A stretch of DNA of 64,000 nucleotides from Protaetiibacter mangrovi (GTDB lineage: Bacteria > Actinomycetota > Actinomycetes > Actinomycetales > Microbacteriaceae): NCBI RefSeq assembly GCF_024752305.1, contig NZ_JANTHX010000005.1:89050-153049 (forward strand), written 5' to 3'. The translations under genes were made by a program, and so were the position numbers. Shown piece by piece: positions 1 through 7,902 of this stretch. The notes under the pieces were generated by a model. It searched no databases. It had not been told where the DNA came from and saw only the letters and a list, made by a program, of their open reading frames with translations. Positions within the stretch are counted from its first letter, which is position 1. Each line of letters opens with the position of its first letter.

Positions 1-391
1 ACGAGTCGAGGTGGTAGGTCTTGCGGGCGAGCTGCAGGCTGCACATGTAGGAGTACGCCGGGGTGGGGAGGCCCGTCGCGGCGCACGCCGACTTGATGAC
101 GCCCATGTCGAATCCGGCGTTGTGGGCGACCAGGATGTCGCCCCCCGCGAACTCCACGAGGTCGGGCAGCTGCTCGACCCAGCCGGGGGCGCCCAGCACG
201 TCGTCGGCTCGGATGCCGTGGATGCGCGTGTTCCATTCGACGAAGTGGTCGTGACCCGGCGGCGGCTGGATGAGCCATCCGATGCGGTCGACGATCTGCC
301 CGTCGCGCACCTTCACGAGGCCGACGGAGCAGGCGCTGGCGCTGGACCCGTTCGCGGTTTCGAAGTCGATCGCGGTGAAGTCCAGTGGCAC
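1..391 (-). CDS. DnaQ-like 3'-5' exonuclease, 5' part only
   Basis: Partial gene running off the left edge; about 130 N-terminal residues are present. It starts with GTG at 391 (VPLDFTAIDFETAN). Residues D9 and E11 form the DxE ExoI motif of the DEDD exonuclease superfamily, and HNAGFD near residue 90 is the ExoII motif. The ExoIII motif should lie beyond the window. The family trims 3' ends of DNA as the polymerase III epsilon subunit or as stand-alone exonucleases; this may be a stand-alone DNA-repair or BRCT-linked version. No homology search was possible, so the exact subfamily is open. The next gene upstream (537-821) is on the same strand but is separated by a strong terminator. Confidence 0.85.
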   Translation of the reverse strand, partial: MPLDFTAIDFETANGSSASACSVGLVKVRDGQIVDRIGWLIQPPPGHDHFVEWNTRIHGIRADDVLGAPGWVEQLPDLVEFAGGDILVAHNAGFDMGVIKSACAATGLPTPAYSYMCSLQLARKTYHLDS

Positions 392-476
392 GTTCCGACT
401 CTCGCACGGGGCACCGACAGCGGGGTCGGGGCGCGCCGGTGCGCGCGCATACGAGCCGGGGGCGGTGGGGATGCGA

Positions 477-513
477 CGGGCCCGTCACCTGACGAGGTCT
501 GGTGACGGGCCCG
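477..513 (-). terminator. Perfect 13-bp stem-loop terminator
   Basis: Arms CGGGCCCGTCACC (477-489) and GGTGACGGGCCCG (501-513) are perfect inverted repeats around an 11-nt loop. The hairpin lies just after the stop of the small gene at 537-821 and before the exonuclease start, so it probably terminates the former. No U-tract is visible, which is common in high-GC actinobacteria. Confidence 0.7.
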
Positions 514-536
514 ATGGTGGTTCCGCGAGCGCCCGC

Positions 537-821
537 TCAGAAGAGACGGGCGACGATGCGCGCATGCTCGCGCTCCAGCTCGATGCGCGCCGCTTCGCGG
601 TCGCGGTGCAGCAGGCTGCGCTCGAACGAGGTGGCGACGCGCTCGTGGCGGGCGAGTTCGCGCCCGGGGCGGCGGCCCCATCGGATGAGCGCCATGCCGA
701 GGTGCAGCGCGGCGCGATCGACGAATCCGAGCCGACGCGCGACGAGCGCATGGGTGTCCGGGGTCTCGACCTCGTGAGGCGGTTGGGTGTGACGCACGGT
801 CGGCGTCAGCGTGGTGTTCAT
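537..821 (-). CDS. Small unknown protein, 94 aa
   Basis: The chosen start is the ATG at 821 (MNTTLTPTVRHTQPP), although the frame stays open to 917. The C-terminal half is basic and probably helical: the segment VARRLGFVDRAALHLGMALIRWGRR is followed by a charged helix rich in Arg and Glu ending RIVARLF. There is no signal peptide or clear membrane helix. Amphipathic small proteins of this appearance are common as unnamed proteins in Microbacteriaceae (recollection, not a search). It is followed by a perfect hairpin terminator at 477-513. Function unknown. Confidence 0.65.
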   Translation of the reverse strand: MNTTLTPTVRHTQPPHEVETPDTHALVARRLGFVDRAALHLGMALIRWGRRPGRELARHERVATSFERSLLHRDREAARIELEREHARIVARLF

Positions 822-1016
822 GATCGGTGTCCTCGATGTGGTGGGTGTCGAGTCGGCCTGGTGGGCCGCTCGGAGGAGTGCCGCTCCTGGCGGCAAGGTA
901 CCGACCACCACCGACATGCGGCGGGGTCGTAGACGGGACGAGATCGTCGGATGCGGACATCCGCCGATCGGGCTTCGAGAGCGTCGCCACCGTCACGGAC
1001 GGTGGCGCAGAAACGC

Positions 1017-1103
1017 CTAGCCTTCCCGGACGATGAGGACGCCGACGAAGCCGGCGATGCGGGCGAACTGACGCCCACGGCGGGTGAACGGTGCGTTCAT
1101 CAT
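1017..1103 (-). CDS. Candidate 28-aa microprotein
   Basis: A short frame with ATG at 1103 (or ATG at 1100) and TAG at 1019-1017. It is preceded by AAAGGAG with a spacing of about 7 nt, a near-ideal ribosome binding site. The peptide MMNAPFTRRGRQFARIAGF has a basic start and a short hydrophobic second half (GFVGVLIVREG), so it could sit on the membrane. It lies upstream of, and on the same strand as, the small gene at 537-821, with 195 nt between them. The evidence is the strong RBS plus composition only; conservation has not been tested. Confidence 0.4.
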   Translation of the reverse strand: MMNAPFTRRGRQFARIAGFVGVLIVREG

Positions 1104-1252
1104 GGCCGGCTCCTTTCGGTATCTGGTTGCGCCGCCTGTCGGCGCGGCTTGTCACGTTAGCGTCACCGAGGGAGCGGACGCAAGCATCCCGGGCGTGTCG
1201 CGGTCCACCGGGGGCGGATCGGCCCGATCGGACGCCGGTAGGCTTGACCCCC

Positions 1253-2329
1253 GTGGCTCTCACCATCGGCATCGTCGGACTCCCCAACGTGGGCAAGTCG
1301 ACCCTCTTCAACGCCCTCACCAAGAACACGGTGCTCGCGGCGAACTACCCGTTCGCGACGATCGAACCGAACGTCGGCGTGGTGAACCTGCCCGACGAGC
1401 GGCTCGGCATCCTGGCGCAGATCTTCGGCAGCGAGCGCATCCTGCCCGCCACGGTGAGTTTCGTCGACATCGCCGGCATCGTGAAGGGCGCCTCGGAGGG
1501 CGAGGGGCTCGGCAACCAGTTCCTCGCGAACATCCGCGAGGCGGATGCGATCGCCCAGGTCGTGCGCGGCTTCGACGACGCGGATGTGGTGCACGTCGCC
1601 GGCGCCGTGAACCCGAAGGACGACCTCGAGGTCATCACGACCGAGCTCGCGCTCGCCGACCTGCAGACCCTCGAGAAGGCGATCACGCGTCTCGAGAAGG
1701 AGGTCAAGGGCAAGAAGGCGGATCCCGCGGTGCTGGATGCGGCGCTCGCTGCCAAGAAGGCGCTCGACGAGGGCACGCCGCTGTCGCGCGCCGCCGGCAT
1801 CGAGCTGGGCCTGCTCAAGGAGCTGGGCCTGATGACCGCCAAGCCGATCATCTACGTCTTCAACGTCGACGAGGCGGTGCTCACCGACGACACCCGCAAG
1901 GCGGAGCTCGCGGCGCTGGTCGCCCCCGCGAAGGCGGTGTTCCTCGACGCGAAGGTCGAGTCGGAGCTCATCGACCTCGACCCCGAGGACGCCGCGGAGC
2001 TGCTCGCCTCCACCGGCCAGGACGAGTCGGGTCTCGACCAGCTCGCCCGCATCGGCTTCGACACCCTGGGCCTGCAGACCTACCTCACCGCCGGCCCCAA
2101 GGAGTCGCGCGCCTGGACCATCCGCAAGGGCTGGAAGGCGCCGCAGGCGGCGGGCGTCATCCACACCGACTTCGAGCGCGGATTCATCAAGGCCGAGGTC
2201 GTCTCGTTCGAAGACCTGGTGGCCGCGGGCTCGCTCGCCGAGGCGCGCTCGCGCGGCAAGGCCCGCATCGAAGGCAAGGACTACGTCATGCAGGACGGCG
2301 ACGTGGTCGAGTTCCGCTTCAACGTGTGA
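1253..2329 (+). CDS. ychF: Redox-regulated/ribosome-binding ATPase YchF
   Basis: OBG-family P-loop NTPase of 358 aa, matching the usual ~360. The GTG at 1253 is chosen because the protein then begins VALTIGIVGLPNVGKSTLFN as in the family; upstream in-frame codons would add unrelated residues. G1 is GLPNVGKST, and the G3-like DIAGIVKGAS and G4-like FNVDE (in place of NKxD, explaining the ATP preference) are visible. A coiled-coil follows in the middle (LEKEVKGKK) and the TGS domain lies at the C-terminus (AWTIRKGWKAPQAAGVIHTDFERGF). It is a cytosolic, ribosome-associated, stress-related ATPase. No operon partner is evident. Confidence 0.97.
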   Translation: MALTIGIVGLPNVGKSTLFNALTKNTVLAANYPFATIEPNVGVVNLPDERLGILAQIFGSERILPATVSFVDIAGIVKGASEGEGLGNQFLANIREADAIAQVVRGFDDADVVHVAGAVNPKDDLEVITTELALADLQTLEKAITRLEKEVKGKKADPAVLDAALAAKKALDEGTPLSRAAGIELGLLKELGLMTAKPIIYVFNVDEAVLTDDTRKAELAALVAPAKAVFLDAKVESELIDLDPEDAAELLASTGQDESGLDQLARIGFDTLGLQTYLTAGPKESRAWTIRKGWKAPQAAGVIHTDFERGFIKAEVVSFEDLVAAGSLAEARSRGKARIEGKDYVMQDGDVVEFRFNV

Positions 2330-2371
2330 CGCCGCCGCGGTCCCGCCGAGCGCCCTAGGCTCGTGGTCGTG

Positions 2372-3247
2372 ATGTCACCGCTGCCGGGCCCCTCCGTGGC
2401 GCCGAAGAAGCGAGGCATGCCCTGGTGGGCATGGACGTTGATCGCGCTCGGGGTGGCAGCAGTTCTCGGTGTCGTCGCGCTGACGGTGTTCGGGTTCGTC
2501 GCATACGTCACCCACAGCGTGGCGGAGACGAGCCCGGACCAGCCGTTCCTCGAGGGACCCGCTCAGCAGCCGGACGCGGATGCGCCCCTCGCGTGTCCAG
2601 ACCGCTGTTTCGATATCGGGTCCGCAGCTCTTCTGGAGGTGTCCGCCGGGGACGTCGCCCTGCTGTCGATCGAGGACGAGCTCTACGGGGTGGGCGACCT
2701 CGAGTCCGCGACGGTGGCCCAGGTCGCTTCGGACGGAGGCGACCAATGGCTCTCGATCGGCGGCGACGCGGAGTGCTCGTTCGTCCCGACCAATGCCCCC
2801 TACTTCCCGGTCGGTTCCGACAGCACGTCCGACGACCCGATCAGCTGGGTCCAGGTCTGGCAGACCGGCGACGAGGTGATGGACATCGCCGGTCGGGAGT
2901 TCGCCACGACCGACGACGCCAGCGCGTTCATGCACGACCTCCACACGCGCGTGGCAGCCTGCCCGTGGCAGGACTTGGACGTGCCCTCGGCGGGCGGACT
3001 CGACACCTCGCTCATCCAGATCACGGCCCAGGCTGCGGTCGACGTACCGACCGACGTGGCGGCGGTGGGCTGGGTCCGCGAGGGCACCCCGGGGCCCCGA
3101 TGGAGGTCCTATGTGTGGGACCTGCAGCGCGGCAACCTCGTCGTGCAGGTGCGCGTGTTCACCGACGGTCGTGTCCTCGAGAAGGACGTGGCGACGTTCG
3201 TGGAACGGGTCGCCGTACGTCTGGGCCAGCTGCAACCCCCGGCTTGA
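2372..3247 (+). CDS. Membrane-anchored protein of unknown function
   Basis: 291 aa from the ATG at 2372 (MSPLPGPSVAPKKRG); GTG codons at 2363 and 2369 are alternatives. A basic N-terminus is followed by one membrane helix at about residues 18-45 (WWAWTLIALGVAAVLG...), then an extracytoplasmic domain with paired cysteines (ACPDRC, ECSF and AACPW), suggesting a folded, disulphide-bonded exterior domain. The end contains WRSYVWDLQRGNLVVQVRVFTDG. I do not recognise the family. It is 31 nt upstream of the SnoaL-like gene on the same strand and may be cotranscribed with it. Confidence 0.8.
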   Translation: MSPLPGPSVAPKKRGMPWWAWTLIALGVAAVLGVVALTVFGFVAYVTHSVAETSPDQPFLEGPAQQPDADAPLACPDRCFDIGSAALLEVSAGDVALLSIEDELYGVGDLESATVAQVASDGGDQWLSIGGDAECSFVPTNAPYFPVGSDSTSDDPISWVQVWQTGDEVMDIAGREFATTDDASAFMHDLHTRVAACPWQDLDVPSAGGLDTSLIQITAQAAVDVPTDVAAVGWVREGTPGPRWRSYVWDLQRGNLVVQVRVFTDGRVLEKDVATFVERVAVRLGQLQPPA

Positions 3248-3278
3248 CTACACGCGTACATCGGTGTCGGGTGGGGAG

Positions 3279-3611
3279 ATGGACCTCGCAGACGAACTGA
3301 TGCAGATCGAGCGTCGCCTCGCTGACGGTCGCGGGGATGTGTACAGCGAGGTGCTCGCGGAGGACGCGGTCGTGATCGTCCCGGGTGCCGTGCTCGACAA
3401 GGCGGAGTGCGTCGCGGCGATGGACGCGTCAACCGGCTGGGACAGCGTCGCGCTCGAGGCGCCGCGCCTCATCGAGAACGGGGACGTCGCGTCCCTCGTC
3501 TACCGCTTTCGCGGGGTGCGTGGGCAGCAGCGATATACCGCCACCCTCTCGTCCACCTATCGCCTGCGGTCGCGGGAGCTCGTCCTGCACCAGCAGACTC
3601 CCGACAGCTGA
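3279..3611 (+). CDS. SnoaL/NTF2-like small protein
   Basis: 110 aa beginning MDLADELMQIERRLADG; the ATG at 3279 directly follows a GGGGAG sequence. The pattern of an N-terminal helix, then AEDAVVIVPGAVLDKAECVAAMDAS, then strands with VASLVYRFRGVRGQQRYTATLSSTYR, resembles the DUF4440/SnoaL-like alpha+beta barrel of the NTF2 superfamily. Members bind small molecules or act as isomerases or cyclases, and many are uncharacterised. No catalytic residues can be assigned by eye. It lies between the anchored protein (2372) and the convergent M16-like gene, with only 15 nt to the latter. Confidence 0.75.
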   Translation: MDLADELMQIERRLADGRGDVYSEVLAEDAVVIVPGAVLDKAECVAAMDASTGWDSVALEAPRLIENGDVASLVYRFRGVRGQQRYTATLSSTYRLRSRELVLHQQTPDS

Positions 3612-3626
3612 CCCGTCAGCGATGCA

Positions 3627-5471
3627 TCACAGCGGTGGCTGCCAACCGGCCGCGACGAGCCGCTTCCACCTGCGGCGGCGGTGCGCGCCCCCGAGGAACT
3701 GGATCGTCGCGCCGGCCATGATCAGCACGATCGTCCATCGGGCGACGACGTCCCCCGGAGTGACCAGGTCGCCGTCCTCGTCGATGGTTCCCACGGAGGC
3801 TGTGAGGTGGTCGCCGTCCTCGTCGATGGTTCCCACGGAGGCTGTGAGGTCGATGGCGGTCGCGAAGAACACGAGCCCCAGGAGCGCGGTGATGACGCCC
3901 ACCACCACAGCCCAGGCGCCGTATCCGCGCCAGCGGAGGGGCCGGGTGGGGAGCTTCGGGATCGAGACGGCAGAAGGCGGCTGCGGGATCTCGTCCGGCG
4001 CGCGGGGCGGAAGCGGGATAACCGCCCCCTGCGGGGCCGCAGCATCGAGGGCGGCGATCGTCTCTGCGGTCATGCCCAGGTGCAGCGACGGTTCGACGGA
4101 TACCCGGAATCCGTCGGCGCCGAGAAGTGTGCGCGCTCCGTCGGGCCAGGTGAGGTACCCGACGCAGGAGTCGAAGAGCACGGTGGCGGCGCCGTGCGGC
4201 GTCGTCTGCGAGACCCCGTCGTTTCCGATCACGACAACCGTCGTCGGATCCCCGATCCGGGGGTATCGCGCCCCCTGGACGGCTCCCCTCGACCATCGCG
4301 GGGAGGGGCTGAACCCTGCCCACTCGAGATCGCCCTCGGGTATCTGGGCGAGGGCGTCGGCCTTCATCTCCCGTCCGATGGCGGCGAGGTCGGCCGGTGT
4401 GATGTGCTCGTACTCTCGGCGCACCTCCGCGGGATGCACCACGCGTGCGCCCATGAGCAGGTCCATCGCGGTCGAGGGCAGCATGGCGGCGCCGAGGTGC
4501 GGCACGTCGAGCACGTCGAGGGAGGCGGTTCGCGCGGTGGAGAGGTCCTCGGCGTGAATCGTTCCCGCTTCCAGGGCGGCCAGGACGTCGACGAGACCTC
4601 CGATCACCGCGGCTTGCTGCTCGGGGAGGGCATCCGCGTACACGGTGATACGGGCTCGCTCGGCGTCGACTGGCTCGTAGCGGCAGTCGGCCGTGTAGGA
4701 GTAGCCGCCCTCCTGACGGAGCGCGCGGAACAGCGACTTGGCGAGCACCCTCGAGTAGAGCGCCGCCGCGGCGGAACGGCGGACGATCGCGTCGAGAAGC
4801 ACGGAGCCCTGTGAGCCGGGGAAGTACGCGGGCATCGCTTGCGGGATCGCCGCCGCACGGGGGACCGCATGTCGCGCGCCCGAGGGGAGGTCCAGTCGGA
4901 GTCCGGGGGGGATGCGGTCGCCGGCGATCCAGAGCACCACGTTGTCGCGGGTGAAGTAGGTCCGCGCCCACTCGAGGATCTGCTCGGTGTCGATCGCCGC
5001 CAATCCGAGCTCGCCGGTCGCGACGACGCCGGGGCCGACGGCGCCGTGGCGCTCGATGCGCTGGGCGTACGCGCTGCCGAAGCCTCGCCCGTTCGCCTCG
5101 GTCCTCAGGATGTCCTTCTCGACCGCCGCGCGATGCACGGGGAGGTCGCGCAGGGACGCGCACACCGAGTCGAGGAACGCCACGACCTGCGATTCCGTTC
5201 CGCGCACGAAGAAATGGGTGAAGTTGTCGTGCGTCTCGCCGTTCTGGTGGCCGGCGGAGAGGTTCTGGGTGAACAGCGCGAGGTGTTCGACCAGGTGCGT
5301 GATGCCGCCGGTCGCGACCGTCTCGTCTGCGGTGCCGACGCGGAAGACGAGTCCCGCGGTCATCGGACCGTCTTGAGGGGCCAACAAGGTGGGGATCCCA
5401 TCCACGTCGGTCGCCTGGATGAGGTCCCGGATCCCCTCGAGCACGTGTGCCGTCTCCTGATCCCGTGTCAT
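3627..5471 (-). CDS. Membrane-anchored M16-like zinc peptidase
   Basis: 614 aa from the ATG at 5471 (MTRDQETAHVLEG). The M16 inverted zinc motif HxxEH is present as H59-L-V-E62-H63, followed by a candidate third ligand E125 (DILRTEANG), so the N-lobe may be active. The second lobe has the M16 R/Y-type region (FRALRQEGGYSYTADCRYEP). Unlike soluble M16 enzymes, it ends with two membrane helices (GYGAWAVVVGVITALLGLVF and a second helix containing WTIVLIMAGATIQFLGG), which would tether the peptidase to the membrane. Between them is a 14-residue sequence duplicated in tandem. Its start overlaps the stop of the upstream gene by ATGA, implying coupled translation. Confidence 0.8.
   Translation of the reverse strand: MTRDQETAHVLEGIRDLIQATDVDGIPTLLAPQDGPMTAGLVFRVGTADETVATGGITHLVEHLALFTQNLSAGHQNGETHDNFTHFFVRGTESQVVAFLDSVCASLRDLPVHRAAVEKDILRTEANGRGFGSAYAQRIERHGAVGPGVVATGELGLAAIDTEQILEWARTYFTRDNVVLWIAGDRIPPGLRLDLPSGARHAVPRAAAIPQAMPAYFPGSQGSVLLDAIVRRSAAAALYSRVLAKSLFRALRQEGGYSYTADCRYEPVDAERARITVYADALPEQQAAVIGGLVDVLAALEAGTIHAEDLSTARTASLDVLDVPHLGAAMLPSTAMDLLMGARVVHPAEVRREYEHITPADLAAIGREMKADALAQIPEGDLEWAGFSPSPRWSRGAVQGARYPRIGDPTTVVVIGNDGVSQTTPHGAATVLFDSCVGYLTWPDGARTLLGADGFRVSVEPSLHLGMTAETIAALDAAAPQGAVIPLPPRAPDEIPQPPSAVSIPKLPTRPLRWRGYGAWAVVVGVITALLGLVFFATAIDLTASVGTIDEDGDHLTASVGTIDEDGDLVTPGDVVARWTIVLIMAGATIQFLGGAHRRRRWKRLVAAGWQPPL
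3767..3850 (-). repeat. 42-bp perfect tandem duplication inside the M16-like gene
   Basis: 3767-3808 and 3809-3850 are identical 42-nt units. In frame they encode two copies of LTASVGTIDEDGD plus one variable residue (H, L), located between the two C-terminal membrane helices. The perfect identity at every codon position points to a recent duplication. It leaves the frame intact and lengthens an acidic loop. Confidence 0.9.
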
Positions 5472-6439
5472 CGCCGCGCGGCCGTCTCCTGAGAGAGGAT
5501 CTCGGCGCGGATCCGTCCCAGTTCCGATGGCTCGTCGATGGCGTACCTCCAGGGGAATTCGCTGGCGCGACCGTCGAGGGCGCGGACGTGGACGGCGGCA
5601 TCGGCGTGCGCTCCGGCCAGCCAGAAGGCCATGAGGAATGCGGAGTGCGCGACGACCCCGAGCGGGGTGGGGCGGTACGCGACATGGAGGACCGAACGCG
5701 CGGCGCTTGCGCGCAGCTCGGCGAGCACCTCCGGGCGTGACAGGTATGCCGTGCCCGCCGCGCGCCCGCCTGTCTCGAGCCAGCGCTCGAGGTGGTAGAC
5801 GGCGACGATCGCAGGGGCCGTCGATCCCTCGGGCGCGGCAGCGGCGCACCCCCGGGCGAATGCGGCGGCGTCGTCGTCGGTGCCGAACCACTTCGGGAGC
5901 AGGTACTGCAACTGCGCCCCCTGCGCCGTGAGGTCGTGAGGGGAGAGGTCGGCGTGCCGACGGGCGCGCCGACGCATCTCGGAGGCGCCGAGCTGGAGTC
6001 CCCGAGCGTTGGTGATCCTCGCCGCCCAGGCCGGCGCGAAGTTCGGATGTGCGCCGCAGACCGCGATCAACATGATTTCCGATTCGCGGAGCAACGACAG
6101 GAACGCCGCGAACCGCTCGGGCTCGACGTCAGCCGACTGCCGCCGCGTCCGGGCCTCCCATGCCTGAACCGTCCGCCGCATGGCGAGCAGGGTCGCGATG
6201 TGTGCGGACTCGGCATGGGCGGCGTGCTCGATCTCGAGGACGGCTTCGATCCCGGCCACTTCCGCGAGGAGGGTCATCGCGTAGGTCGCCTCGTCGGCGG
6301 GCAGTGAATCGAGGCCCACCTCGAGGCCGCGCCAGTCGCCGGCATCGACGGCCGCCCGGAGCGACGCGTAGTCGGGGATGTCGGCGAAGGTGTCGTAGGA
6401 GGGCTCGCGAGGGTGTTCGATCTCTGGCACCCGGCTCAC
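5468..6439 (-). CDS. DUF4034-like helical-repeat protein
   Basis: 323 aa from the GTG at 6439 (VSRVPEIEHPREPSY). The protein is almost entirely helical and lacks a signal peptide or membrane segment. The segment HPNFAPAWAARITNARG followed by LQYLLPKWFGTDDDAAAFARG resembles the DUF4034 family, whose members carry a P-K-W-G-G-S-like motif and tetratricopeptide-like helices. The biochemical role of DUF4034 is unknown to me. Its TGA overlaps the ATG of the membrane-anchored M16-like peptidase, so the two are likely a functional pair. A 25-bp palindrome lies 47 nt upstream of its start. Confidence 0.7.
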   Translation of the reverse strand: MSRVPEIEHPREPSYDTFADIPDYASLRAAVDAGDWRGLEVGLDSLPADEATYAMTLLAEVAGIEAVLEIEHAAHAESAHIATLLAMRRTVQAWEARTRRQSADVEPERFAAFLSLLRESEIMLIAVCGAHPNFAPAWAARITNARGLQLGASEMRRRARRHADLSPHDLTAQGAQLQYLLPKWFGTDDDAAAFARGCAAAAPEGSTAPAIVAVYHLERWLETGGRAAGTAYLSRPEVLAELRASAARSVLHVAYRPTPLGVVAHSAFLMAFWLAGAHADAAVHVRALDGRASEFPWRYAIDEPSELGRIRAEILSQETAARR

Positions 6440-6485
6440 GCGACATCCTTCATCGACTGGGCGCCGCGATCGGACTGCCTCGGCG

Positions 6486-6510
6486 GACCTCGGAGGAATC
6501 CTCCGAGGTC
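6486..6510. promoter_or_regulatory. 25-bp perfect palindrome between divergent genes
   Basis: GACCTCGGAGGA (6486-6497) and TCCTCCGAGGTC (6499-6510) are perfect 12-bp arms around a single A. It lies between the divergent starts of the DUF4034-like gene (6439, minus) and the nuclease gene (6627, plus), where a terminator would serve no gene. A dimeric repressor operator is therefore the simplest reading, most likely for the DUF4034/M16 pair. No regulator gene is adjacent. Confidence 0.55.
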
Positions 6511-6626
6511 GCCAATGTACCAAGTCCCCTGCCGCCTCACGCGCCCCGCAAGCGGGGGATGCGAGCCCGCACGGCGCAGGCCGTCGACGGGTCGACGGGG
6601 CCGGGTTCGCGTGTGAGAATCCCCCC

Positions 6627-7430
6627 GTGCCCGGCTTCGATCGCGACTTCCTCGGCAGCCCGACGCCGTATCCCGAGCTCACGGATGCGGCGGCGGCCGA
6701 CGCCGTGCCCGTCGACGGCGCCGACTGGATCGACTACGCGCACTTCTCGCTCGTCATGAGCCGCAGCCGGCGGATGGCGCGCGTCGTCGCGTGGAACATC
6801 GACGGCGAGGCGCTGCTGCCGGAGGATGCGATCGGCCGCAGCGGTATCCGATTCCGCCCCGACCCACGCGTGCCCACCGGACTGCAGCTCACCGACGAGC
6901 TCTACGCCCGCAACGACATCGATCGCGGGCACGTCGCCCGCCGCGCCGACCTGCTGTGGGAGCCGGATGCCGCCCGGGCCAACTCGGACTCGTTCTTCTT
7001 CACGAACATCACCCCGCAGCACCGCGATTTCAACCAGGCGAGCCGCGGCGGCCTCTGGGGGCGGCTCGAAGACGACCTGCTCGCCGAGGCCCGCCTCAGC
7101 CGGCAACGCGTGTGCCTGTTCGGTGGGCCGGTGCTCACCGCCGCCGATCCGCTGTACCGCGGGGTGGCGATCCCGACGGCGTTCTGGAAGCTGTTCGTCT
7201 ACGAGTTCGACGGTGCGCCGCGGGCGCAGGCGTTCCTGCTGCGGCAGTCGCTCGACGACCTCGGCCCCGAGTTGTTCCCGTTCGAGCGCTGGAAGACCTA
7301 CCGCCTGCCGATCGCCGAGCTGCGCGAGATCGCCGGACTCGACTTCGGCGCGTACCTGACGTGGGAGCGCCCGCTCGAGCAGCTGGCACCCGAGGCTCCC
7401 CGGTTGCCGCTGGAGCACGCGATCTGGTAG
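6627..7430 (+). CDS. DNA/RNA non-specific endonuclease (DRGH family)
   Basis: 267 aa from the GTG at 6627. The beta-beta-alpha-metal catalytic signature is intact: NDIDRGHVARRADLLW gives the DRGH motif with the catalytic His, and FFFTNITPQHRDFNQ supplies the metal-binding Asn. The family (NucA/NucG, Serratia nuclease) cuts DNA and RNA without sequence specificity. No signal peptide is visible, so the protein may be cytosolic or exported by another route. A C-terminal region (WKTYRLPIAELREIAGLDFG) matches family architecture. No immunity-like partner is adjacent; the next gene is a VOC protein 22 nt away on the same strand. Confidence 0.88.
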   Translation: MPGFDRDFLGSPTPYPELTDAAAADAVPVDGADWIDYAHFSLVMSRSRRMARVVAWNIDGEALLPEDAIGRSGIRFRPDPRVPTGLQLTDELYARNDIDRGHVARRADLLWEPDAARANSDSFFFTNITPQHRDFNQASRGGLWGRLEDDLLAEARLSRQRVCLFGGPVLTAADPLYRGVAIPTAFWKLFVYEFDGAPRAQAFLLRQSLDDLGPELFPFERWKTYRLPIAELREIAGLDFGAYLTWERPLEQLAPEAPRLPLEHAIW

Positions 7431-7452
7431 CCGCATCCGCGAGACTGGCCGC

Positions 7453-7851
7453 ATGCCCCTCTTCGACCACCTCGGCATCACGGTCAGCGACCTCGACCGC
7501 GCCATCGCGCAGTGGGATCCGGTGCTGACCGCCCTCGGCCTCGAGCGGGAGGAGGGCGACGCCAACGGCGCTGCCTGGTACCGGGAGGGCGAGACCGAGC
7601 TGATCCTGATGCCCGCCCGCGAGCCCGAGTCGGGGCCGCACCGGCACGGCACGGTCGGATGGCAGCACCTCGCCTTCGCGATCGACACCCGTGCCGAGGT
7701 CGACCGGCTGCATGACCTCGCCGTCTCAGCGGGGTGGACCGAGGTGCGCGAGCCGAAGCCCTACCCGCGCTTCACCGCGCGCTACTACGCCGCCTTCCTC
7801 GAAGACGCCGACGGCATCCGGATCGAGTTCATGTTCAACGGCGTCGAGTAG
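7453..7851 (+). CDS. VOC-family (glyoxalase/bleomycin-resistance fold) protein
   Basis: 132 aa with two betaalphabetabetabeta modules: MPLFDHLGITVSDLDRAI in the first and HLAFAIDTRAEVDRLHDLA in the second. Possible metal ligands are H6, a mid-domain His (WQHLAF) and the late Glu in IRIEFMFNG. The family covers glyoxalase I, dioxygenases and antibiotic-binding proteins, so the substrate cannot be predicted. It is 22 nt downstream of the nuclease gene and may be cotranscribed. Its stop codon lies inside a long hairpin shared with the convergent acyltransferase gene. Confidence 0.85.
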   Translation: MPLFDHLGITVSDLDRAIAQWDPVLTALGLEREEGDANGAAWYREGETELILMPAREPESGPHRHGTVGWQHLAFAIDTRAEVDRLHDLAVSAGWTEVREPKPYPRFTARYYAAFLEDADGIRIEFMFNGVE

Positions 7852-7902
7852 TCGTATTTCCGGCCCATCCGGGTGGTTTTGGGCTGGAAGTACGACTACT
7901 CG
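7845..7902. terminator. Bidirectional hairpin embedding both stop codons
   Basis: CGAGTAGTCGTA (7845-7856) pairs perfectly with TACGACTACTCG (7891-7902); inner stems TTCC/GGAA (7858-7861, 7886-7889) and GCCCA/TGGGC (7863-7867, 7880-7884) extend it. The TAG of the VOC gene (7849-7851) and the TAG of the convergent acyltransferase gene (7898-7896) sit symmetrically in the two arms. It is probably a two-way terminator. Confidence 0.75.

Noticed and set aside
1091-1252. Longer ychF with 54 extra N-terminal residues
   Set aside because: The extra residues do not resemble YchF; the protein from the GTG at 1253 has family length and starts directly with the P-loop.
3767-3850. Two perfect repeats as a possible CRISPR or iteron array
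   Set aside because: Only two adjacent copies without spacers, in frame within a coding gene.
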